Assembly (NCBI GenBank): GCA_003162255.1
Contig: PMMJ01000450.1
Location: forward strand, 1-13,851
From: Acidobacteriaceae bacterium
Lineage (GTDB): Bacteria; Acidobacteriota; Terriglobia; Terriglobales; Acidobacteriaceae
Direction of reading: 5' to 3'
Length of the DNA stretch: 13,851 nucleotides
Below are positions 1-5,043 of this stretch, in pieces. A program made the translations under genes and the position numbers. Position 1 is the first letter of the stretch. Every line of letters begins with the position of its first letter. Below the pieces are notes generated by a model. The model worked only from the letters and a program-made list of their open reading frames with translations, searched no databases and was not told the DNA's origin.

Positions 1-111
1 AGGCGCGGCTCGCCGCGTCCCCCGCGGATTGCAGAGTCACTTGAAGGTAGCAGGACCGGGCAATGATTGGGAATAGAGCGGCGGGTCCATCACTCCCAGT
101 GCTCGCCGCCG
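1..111. other. Left-edge non-coding stretch
   Basis: No convincing gene lies in these bases, which sit downstream of the HAD hydrolase stop codon. A small perfect hairpin is visible at 4-17 (CGCGG, loop CTCG, CCGCG). It is not followed by a T-run on either strand, so I do not call it a terminator. The stretch may hold the end of a gene outside the window. Confidence 0.4.
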
Positions 112-804
112 CTAACGCAACAACTCTTCCAACTCACGAGGACTTGCAATCAGCACATCCGGCGGCACCTCTTCCAGCGATTGCGGGGCGAACCCATAGG
201 TCACGCCGCAGGTCCACAATCCGGCATTGCGCCCGGTCAAAACGTCATTTGACGAGTCGCCAATCATCAGCGCCTCTTCCGCCGCGACGCCAGTTTCCTG
301 CAGGATGGTCCGCACGCCCAGCGGATCGGGCTTCTTGGTCGGAAAGCTGTTGCCTCCATATACGCGCACGAAGAACTCCCCCAGCCCCAGAGCGCGCACA
401 ATGTCGCGCGATGGATTGACCGGCTTATTCGAGAGCACGGCCATCTGCCGCTGCACGCCATTCGAATTCGCCAGCACGGCCAGCACCTCCGGAATCCCCT
501 CATACACCGTGGTGTGGTCGAGCTTGTGCAGGCGGTAGTAACCGAGAAAATATTCCAGCGCCGCTCGGAACAAGGCTTCGTTCGCCGTGTCTGCGTCGCC
601 GAGCGCGCGGCGGACCAGCACGGGAGCGCCGTCTCCGACATAGCTCGCAATGAGGTCGTCGGCCAGTTCGGGACGACCGATGTGGCGCAACATCGCATTG
701 ATGGAGTGAACCAAATCGAGCCGCGAGTCAATCAGGGTGCCATCGAGATCAAACACCAGCAAGCGTAGGCGATGCGGATCAAGCGGGCGCAGGAAGCGAA
801 TCAT
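112..804 (-). CDS. gph: HAD-family phosphatase, phosphoglycolate phosphatase-like
   Basis: This is a 230-residue cytosolic haloacid-dehalogenase-fold phosphatase. Motif I is visible as FDLDGTLIDS, with the nucleophile D19 and acid D21. Motif II is S125 in SNKP. The motif III lysine lies in KKPDP near residues 155-160, and motif IV is GDSSND at 182-187 with the Mg-binding aspartates. The cap begins with SINAMLRHIG and continues to VGDGAPVLVRRALG, close to the Gph signature in this region. Family knowledge suggests dephosphorylation of 2-phosphoglycolate to glycolate, but HAD substrates are hard to predict and pyrophosphatase (PpaX-like) or another sugar phosphatase is possible. The length is normal for the family. 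The ATG has only a weak upstream purine stretch (AAAGAG very close to it). The gene is divergent from the E1 dehydrogenase across a 199-base spacer holding an inverted heptamer repeat. Confidence 0.85.
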   Translation of the reverse strand: MIRFLRPLDPHRLRLLVFDLDGTLIDSRLDLVHSINAMLRHIGRPELADDLIASYVGDGAPVLVRRALGDADTANEALFRAALEYFLGYYRLHKLDHTTVYEGIPEVLAVLANSNGVQRQMAVLSNKPVNPSRDIVRALGLGEFFVRVYGGNSFPTKKPDPLGVRTILQETGVAAEEALMIGDSSNDVLTGRNAGLWTCGVTYGFAPQSLEEVPPDVLIASPRELEELLR

Positions 805-838
805 GACTCTTTAGGATAAACGATCGGAGGGTCCCACT

Positions 839-922
839 GGCTTCGAGCCGCGAGCCTCGAGCTACGGGCGGTCCAAACCCCGCTCTTGCTTGCTCGCAGC
901 CCGTAGCTCGAAGCTCGAAGCC
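839..922. repeat. Inverted heptamer-repeat array
   Basis: The left arm reads as 7-base units TTCGAGC (842-848), CGCGAGC (849-855), CTCGAGC (856-862) and TACGGGC (863-869). The right arm reads GCTCGCA (892-898), GCCCGTA (899-905), GCTCGAA (906-912), GCTCGAA (913-919), GCC. The reverse complement of the right arm matches the left arm except that the left arm carries one extra heptamer. The element can fold into a long hairpin with an approximately 30-base loop. It lies between two divergent genes, so it is not a simple terminator for either. Confidence 0.85.
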
Positions 923-959
923 ATCTCCACAACCCTGTTCCCAAACGCTTCAACCCATA

Positions 960-965
960 TACAAT
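960..965 (+). promoter_or_regulatory. Possible -10 box for the E1 dehydrogenase gene
   Basis: TACAAT, five of six to the sigma-70 consensus, lies 38 bases before the ATG at 1004. No good -35 hexamer is found 16-18 bases upstream, so this is a weak call. A purine-rich GGGGTGAAG (987-995), eight bases before the ATG, is a reasonable ribosome binding site. Confidence 0.3.
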
Positions 966-1003
966 GATGCGGGGCTGGAACTCGGTGGGGTGAAGAACGC
1001 GGC

Positions 1004-3232
1004 ATGGCCACGATCAAAGTCGATCCCAAGCACGAAAACAACCTTGCGAAACAGGCCCAGACTTATCAGGGTCTGACGAGTCAGCAACTCATCGACTCGT
1101 ACCGCATCATGTTCACCTCGCGGCGCGTGGACGACCGCGAGATCCTGCTCAAGCGCCAGCAAAAGGTATTCTTCCAGATCTCTGGCGCAGGACACGAAGC
1201 CATGGGCGTCGCCGCAGCCCTTGTGCTGAAGCCCGGCTACGACTGGTTCTATCCCTATTACCGCGATCGCGCGCTGTGTCTTGCGCTGGGCGCAACGCCG
1301 TATGAAATGCTGCTTGGCGCCGTGGGTGCGGCCGACGATCCCAGCTCCGGCGGACGTCAGATGCCGTCGCACTGGGCCTACAAGCGGCTCAATGTTGTCA
1401 CCCAGTCGTCGGCCACGGGCACCCAAATTCTGCAAGCGGTCGGATGCGCCGAAGCCGGCCGCTATTTCGCCAGGCATCCCAAGGCTTGCCAGAAAGCCGA
1501 CGGCGATTACCGCCAATTCAAGGACGTCCAATTTCAGGGCGATGAAATCACTTACGTTTCGCTCGGCGATGGCACGACCAGCGAAGGCGAATTCTGGGAG
1601 GCGCTGAACACCGCCTCCAACCGCCGCCTGCCAGTAATTTTTTGCGTGCAAGACAACGAGTACGCGATTTCCGTGCCTGTCGAAGTGCAAACCTCTGGCG
1701 GCAACATTTCGCGTCTGGTCTGCGGATTCCCCAACTTCCATTTTGAAGAGATTGAGGGTACCGACCCCATCATCGCCTATTCTGCATTCAAGCGAGCGGC
1801 CGAGCACTGCCGCGCAGGCCATGGCCCTGCTTTTGTCCATGCCCACGTGATCCGTCCCTATTCCCACTCGCTCTCGGACGACGAGCGTCTTTATCGGCCC
1901 GACTCCGAGCGCCAAGCCGATGCCGCGCGCGACCCGGTGCATTGTCTACAGATGTTTCTGCTGCGGGAAGGAATCCTCGACGAAAAAGAGATCGACAAGA
2001 TCGAGAGGGAAATCGAAGAGCAGATCCAGGACGATGCCGACCGCGCGCTCGAAGCTGCGCCGCCGCAGCCGGAGACGATCTACAACTTCGTCTACTCGCC
2101 CAATCTCGATTCTACTTCGGCGGCGTTCGACACTCACGCCGCACTTGCCACGCCCGAAACCGCGGCGGATGGCGAAGTCCCGGCGGCACAGAACAAGTCG
2201 TCGAACAAGACTATGGCGGACTTGATCAACACCGCGCTGCGCGACGAGATGCGGCGCGACGAGCGGGTCGTCATCTTCGGTGAAGATGTCGCCGACTGCA
2301 GCCGCGAAGAATACCTGAAACAGAAGCAGGTGAAAGGCAAGGGCGGAGTCTTCAAACTGACGGCTGGGCTACAGTCCCAGTTCGGCTCCGACCGAGTGTT
2401 CAATTCTCCGATCGCCGAAGCCAACATCATCGGCCGCGCCACCGGCATGGCAACGCGCGGATTGAAGCCGGTGGTCGAGATACAGTTCTTCGATTACATC
2501 TGGCCGGCGATGATGCAGTTGCGCGACGAGCTCCCCATCATCCGCTGGCGTTCGAACAACGCTTTCTCGGCGCCTTTGGTGATCCGGGTTGCGATTGGCG
2601 GTTATCTGACGGGCGGCGCGATCTACCACTCGCAGTGCGGCGAGAGCATCTTTACGCATACTCCGGGATTGCGCGTCGTGTTCCCTTCGAACGCGCTCGA
2701 TGCCGCGGGCCTGCTGCGCACCGCGATCCGCTGCGACGATCCCGTGCTGTTCCTCGAACACAAGCGTCTCTACCGCGAAACCTACGGACGCGCGCCCTAT
2801 CCCGGCCCCGACTACATGGTCCCGTTCGGCAAAGCGAAGATCGTCCAGCCCGGAACCGATCTCACGGTCATCACTTACGGCGCGGTGGTTCCGCGCGCGC
2901 TGCAGGCCGCGCAAAAACTGGAGCGGGAGCATCGCGTCAGCGTCGAACTGGTCGACCTGCGCTCGTTAAACCCATTTGATTGGGATGCGATTGCCGCCTC
3001 GGTGAAGAAAACCAACCGCGCGTTGATTGCGTACGAAGACTCACTGAGCTGGGGATACGGGGCCGAAATTGCCGCCCGCATCGCCGACCAACTGTTTCAT
3101 CACCTCGATGCCCCGGTGAAGCGAATCGCGGCCACCGATACCTTCGTCGCGTATCAGCCGATTCTGGAGAATGCCATCCTGCCCCAGGCCAGCGACCTTT
3201 TCCGGGCGATGAAGGAGTTGGCGGAATTCTGA
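1004..3232 (+). CDS. Fused 2-oxoacid dehydrogenase E1 alpha-beta subunit (branched-chain type likely)
   Basis: This 742-residue protein joins the E1 alpha and E1 beta subunits of a thiamine-diphosphate 2-oxoacid dehydrogenase, which decarboxylates a 2-oxoacid and passes the acyl group to lipoyl-E2. The alpha half (about 25-350) carries the ThDP/Mg motif GDGTTSEGEF (G188-D189-G190) ending at N218 in QDNEYAIS. It also has the loop YSHSLSDDERLYR (Y286-R298), whose S-D-D form resembles branched-chain more than pyruvate E1 alpha. A polar Ala/Pro-rich linker (about 350-400) leads to the beta half (about 401-742). There GEDV (E427), SPIAE (E472, the expected cofactor-activating Glu) and YHSQ (H542) are present. 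Separate subunits are usually about 330-410 and 325-350 residues, so both are complete. No E2, E3 or lipoylation gene is in the window. The substrate (branched-chain 2-oxoacids, pyruvate or other) is inferred only. A GGGGTGAAG ribosome binding site supports the start. Confidence 0.93.
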   Translation: MATIKVDPKHENNLAKQAQTYQGLTSQQLIDSYRIMFTSRRVDDREILLKRQQKVFFQISGAGHEAMGVAAALVLKPGYDWFYPYYRDRALCLALGATPYEMLLGAVGAADDPSSGGRQMPSHWAYKRLNVVTQSSATGTQILQAVGCAEAGRYFARHPKACQKADGDYRQFKDVQFQGDEITYVSLGDGTTSEGEFWEALNTASNRRLPVIFCVQDNEYAISVPVEVQTSGGNISRLVCGFPNFHFEEIEGTDPIIAYSAFKRAAEHCRAGHGPAFVHAHVIRPYSHSLSDDERLYRPDSERQADAARDPVHCLQMFLLREGILDEKEIDKIEREIEEQIQDDADRALEAAPPQPETIYNFVYSPNLDSTSAAFDTHAALATPETAADGEVPAAQNKSSNKTMADLINTALRDEMRRDERVVIFGEDVADCSREEYLKQKQVKGKGGVFKLTAGLQSQFGSDRVFNSPIAEANIIGRATGMATRGLKPVVEIQFFDYIWPAMMQLRDELPIIRWRSNNAFSAPLVIRVAIGGYLTGGAIYHSQCGESIFTHTPGLRVVFPSNALDAAGLLRTAIRCDDPVLFLEHKRLYRETYGRAPYPGPDYMVPFGKAKIVQPGTDLTVITYGAVVPRALQAAQKLEREHRVSVELVDLRSLNPFDWDAIAASVKKTNRALIAYEDSLSWGYGAEIAARIADQLFHHLDAPVKRIAATDTFVAYQPILENAILPQASDLFRAMKELAEF

Positions 3233-3263
3233 GGGACAATCGTCAGCTATCAGTTTTCCTGTA

Positions 3264-3285
3264 GAGACGAGGCTTGCCCCGTCTC
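3264..3285 (+). terminator. Hairpin downstream of the E1 gene (terminator-like)
   Basis: GAGACGAGG (3264-3272), loop CTTG, CCCCGTCTC (3277-3285) forms a nine-pair stem with one A-C mismatch, 32 bases after the E1 stop. No T-run follows it, so it may be a dispersed hairpin repeat that serves as a 3' end rather than a classical rho-independent terminator. Just before it, TCAGCTA and TCAGTTT (3243-3256) stand in a 7-base period. TCAGCTA recurs at 4047-4053. Confidence 0.45.
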
Positions 3286-3311
3286 ATCTGGCACCTTCGT
3301 TGCAATCTAAG

Positions 3312-3518
3312 TCATGGAAACGGGATGATCTCGAAGATCTTGGCATTGTCCAGAGCAACTGTCCCCGGCTGCGCGGAGCGCACCAGCGGAGTTGACACGC
3401 GCCTGCGCCGCCTCGATGAGTGCGCGACTTCGATGGCGCGAGCAACCGGAAGCTTGGGTGCGTGCTTCGTGCCTCTCGCCTTGATTCTTCGCGATTTTTT
3501 CACTGTGTCATGAGCCAT
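3312..3518 (-). CDS. Possible small basic protein, translationally coupled to DoxX
   Basis: This 68-residue frame begins MAHDTVKKSRRIKARG and ends KIFEIIPFP. It is strongly basic, with an RRRRR stretch near residues 36-40. Its ATG lies inside the last codons of the DoxX gene (11-base overlap), an arrangement typical of coupled translation, and purines from the DoxX end could serve as its ribosome binding site. The codons look plausible for this genome, but a plus-strand frame over the same bases (3328-3513) is almost as open and no known family is recognised. It could be a small nucleic-acid-binding or hypothetical protein, or not a gene at all. Confidence 0.3.
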   Translation of the reverse strand: MAHDTVKKSRRIKARGTKHAPKLPVARAIEVAHSSRRRRRVSTPLVRSAQPGTVALDNAKIFEIIPFP

Positions 3519-3933
3519 TCTTGGTTTTCCGGGCACCGCCCGACCTCCCGCCAAACGTCAGGCCCCACGGCCCGCCGTCAAAACTAAGCAGGGCCAGAGC
3601 AAGCGTAGCCAGCGCCAGCGGGAATTCGTAACCAGCGCTGCCCGTCAGCCCGTTCTTGAAATGCACCTTCCAGATGGCCACGGCCATTTCGATCAGGAAG
3701 GCGAGCGAGAAGAAGCGGGTAAATAATCCCAGTACGATAGCAATTCCGCCGAAGAATTCCGTTCCCGCGGAAAAATATGCCAGCCAGCGAGGAATGCCGA
3801 GCGAGCCCACAAAATCCATATGATGATGAAACCCGCCAAACACCTTGTGATAACCGTGCGCGATCATGATCGCTCCCAGCACGAGCCGCATCACGAGCAG
3901 CGCCAGGGGCTGCAGACGATTGAGAAAATTCAA
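3508..3933 (-). CDS. DoxX-family integral membrane protein
   Basis: This 141-residue inner-membrane protein has four predicted hydrophobic helices, roughly at residues 9-28, 50-70, 72-92 and 103-118. The early RLVLGAIMIAHGYHKVFGG and the later GIPRWLAYFSAGTEFFGGIAIVLGLFTR are typical of the DoxX/DoxX-like (quinol oxidase subunit-like) family. The length is normal for the family. DoxX proteins have been linked to thiosulfate:quinone oxidoreductase and redox-stress membrane complexes, but most members, including this one, have no proven role. I chose the TTG start at 3933 because GGAGG (3938-3942) precedes it by four bases. The next internal ATG, at residue 15, would cut into the first helix. 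The tail is polar and basic (GGRSGGARKTKNGS). It lies 117 bases after the second pseudopilin gene on the same strand, so it could be cotranscribed, though no functional link is evident. Confidence 0.88.
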   Translation of the reverse strand: MNFLNRLQPLALLVMRLVLGAIMIAHGYHKVFGGFHHHMDFVGSLGIPRWLAYFSAGTEFFGGIAIVLGLFTRFFSLAFLIEMAVAIWKVHFKNGLTGSAGYEFPLALATLALALLSFDGGPWGLTFGGRSGGARKTKNGS

Positions 3934-3937
3934 GAGA

Positions 3938-3942
3938 CCTCC
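3938..3942 (-). promoter_or_regulatory. Shine-Dalgarno site that fixes the DoxX TTG start
   Basis: GGAGG on the minus strand is followed by TCTC and then TTG. It is the only good ribosome binding site near this gene and argues for the TTG at 3933 rather than a downstream ATG. Confidence 0.6.
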
Positions 3943-4025
3943 GGAAATTGAACTTAATACGGTAACAGAAAGGAAGATGGAACTGCTGGCAAGCTCGGCA
4001 GGTTTATCCCAGACGCGGATTTTCC

Positions 4026-4060
4026 TGAGACCTGAGACCTGCGACCTCAGCTACCAGCTA
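4026..4060. repeat. Heptamer array overlapping the end of a pseudopilin gene
   Basis: Five 7-base units stand in exact register: TGAGACC (4026-4032), TGAGACC (4033-4039), TGCGACC (4040-4046), TCAGCTA (4047-4053) and CCAGCTA (4054-4060). The last ten bases lie within the 3' end of the minus-strand pseudopilin gene, including its TAG stop at 4051-4053. CTGAG (4032-4036) and CTCAG (4046-4050) could also pair. Confidence 0.75.
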
Positions 4061-4452
4061 GAGTACGCGGTGCCGTCGCTGGCGGTTTGATCGGAGCCGC
4101 TGTGGACACCCACAATTCCGGGCTGGGTCTGGTCGATGGACTTGAGCGAGTCTTCCTGTTCCAGCACCCAGCTGTCCCGGTTGCCAGTAATGTCGTAGGG
4201 GATCTGCTTGAGGTATCCCGCCGAGACCAAATCTTCGAGCGACTGGGGCGCTTTCTGCTTGTCCAGCGTGTACTGATCGATGACTTTGTTGAGCGTTGCC
4301 AGATTCTGTCGCAGCGTGGTTTCGCGGGCGCGGATGATGCTCTGGTTGTACATGGGCAACGCAATCGACAGCAGGATCGCGATCAGGCTGATGACCACCA
4401 CCATCTCGATCAGGGTGAAACCACGATTGCGGGCCTTGGACTTGAATTTCAT
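4051..4452 (-). CDS. Type II secretion/type IV pilin-like pseudopilin (second of a pair)
   Basis: This 133-residue protein begins with a basic leader MKFKSKARNRG and the class III prepilin signature G11-F12-TLIE, with the conserved glutamate E16. The hydrophobic helix (about 17-36, MVVVISLIAILLSIALPMYN) follows. Prepilin peptidase should cut after G11 and methylate F12. The globular part has the GspG-like order of a helix with Tyr and Lys, then LEDLVSAGYLKQIPYD. The C-terminus is SDQTASDGTAYSSW, which matches the tail of the neighbouring pseudopilin (SDQVALDGTKYKDW). Its ATG directly follows the TAG of that gene with no gap (TAGATG), so the two are almost certainly translationally coupled. 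It is best described as GspG-like. A minor pseudopilin (GspH/I) or type IV pilin role cannot be excluded. No prepilin peptidase is in the window. Confidence 0.9.
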   Translation of the reverse strand: MKFKSKARNRGFTLIEMVVVISLIAILLSIALPMYNQSIIRARETTLRQNLATLNKVIDQYTLDKQKAPQSLEDLVSAGYLKQIPYDITGNRDSWVLEQEDSLKSIDQTQPGIVGVHSGSDQTASDGTAYSSW

Positions 4453-4902
4453 CTACCAGTCCTTGTACTTTGTGCCGTCCAAAGCGACTTGGTCCGACTT
4501 CGTGTAAACGTCGAAAACGTTCTGCCCACCCCAGGAATCCGAATCTTTATCGTCCTGCGTGGAGCGCATTCCCCATTCCTGCTTGGTCATGGGATCAAGC
4601 GGGATGCGGCGGAGAAATTTCACTTTCTTGCTGGCAACATCCACGCCGGTGACGAGTGTGTCGAGATCGGGAGGATAGCCGTCGCTCCCCACCTTGGTCT
4701 GGAACGCGCCCCGGTCGGCGGCGTCTTTATAGCGATCAATGGCGTCGCGGATCATCCAAAGGTCCTCGCGCAGCTCGTGCTCGCGCTCCCGATAAATGGT
4801 GATCCTCACCAGCGGAAACGCCGCCCCCACCAGGATGGATAGGATGGCGGTGGCAACGATCAACTCGATCAGGGTGAACCCGTTTTGTGGGCGGGCAGCC
4901 AC
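4453..4902 (-). CDS. gspG: GspG-like type II secretion pseudopilin (first of a pair)
   Basis: This 149-residue protein carries the leader MAARPQNG, cleaved after G8, then F9-TLIE with E13. The membrane helix LIVATAILSILVGAAFPLV spans about 14-32. REREHELREDLWMIRDAIDRYK continues the pilin alpha helix. The stretch KFLRRIPLDPMTKQEWGMRS corresponds to the conserved GspG segment of the form 'LP-DPWG--Y'. The C-terminus SDQVALDGTKYKDW resembles the GspG calcium-loop region that ends in an aromatic residue. Mature GspG polymerises into a short periplasmic pseudopilus. The start is GTG at 4902, preceded by a purine-rich GGAAGGGA, and no closer ATG would keep the leader. It follows the secretin gene by 141 bases containing a strong inverted repeat and abuts the next pseudopilin. 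Within the T2SS family, GspG is the best fit. Confidence 0.9.
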   Translation of the reverse strand: MAARPQNGFTLIELIVATAILSILVGAAFPLVRITIYREREHELREDLWMIRDAIDRYKDAADRGAFQTKVGSDGYPPDLDTLVTGVDVASKKVKFLRRIPLDPMTKQEWGMRSTQDDKDSDSWGGQNVFDVYTKSDQVALDGTKYKDW

Positions 4903-4922
4903 GAAGCTATCCCTTCCTCATA

Positions 4923-4940
4923 TTTATCGACTTTATCGAC
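4923..4940. repeat. Perfect tandem 9-mer
   Basis: TTTATCGAC occurs twice head to tail, at 4923-4931 and 4932-4940, just upstream of the GTG start of the first pseudopilin (which is read on the other strand). It borders the inverted heptamer array but has a different period. Confidence 0.7.
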
Positions 4941-4951
4941 TGGTTCATAAG

Positions 4952-5029
4952 TCAGTTCCCGGTTCTCAGTTCTCAGTCAAAAACCACCCCAGGTTCTCCA
5001 CTGAGAACTGAGAACCGGGAACTGAGAAC
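4952..5029. repeat. Perfect 25-bp inverted repeat built of heptamers
   Basis: Bases 4953-4977 are the exact reverse complement of 5000-5024, with a 22-base loop. Both arms consist of 7-base units: GTTCCCG, GTTCTCA, GTTCTCA on the left (4955-4975) and TGAGAAC, TGAGAAC, CGGGAAC, TGAGAAC on the right (5002-5029). The element sits between the secretin stop and the first pseudopilin start. On the transcript it would form a very stable hairpin. No T-run follows it on the minus strand, so it is more likely a stability or attenuation element than a simple terminator. Confidence 0.9.
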
Positions 5030-5043
5030 TCTTCCCCACGCAA

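Noticed and set aside
839..922. CRISPR array
   Set aside because: Units are only seven bases, with no spacers and no cas genes. The structure is an inverted heptamer repeat.
950..1942. Long minus-strand open frame (330 codons) opposite the E1 gene
   Set aside because: It lies wholly antisense to a well-supported catalytic domain and shows no family motifs. High G+C genomes give such frames by chance.
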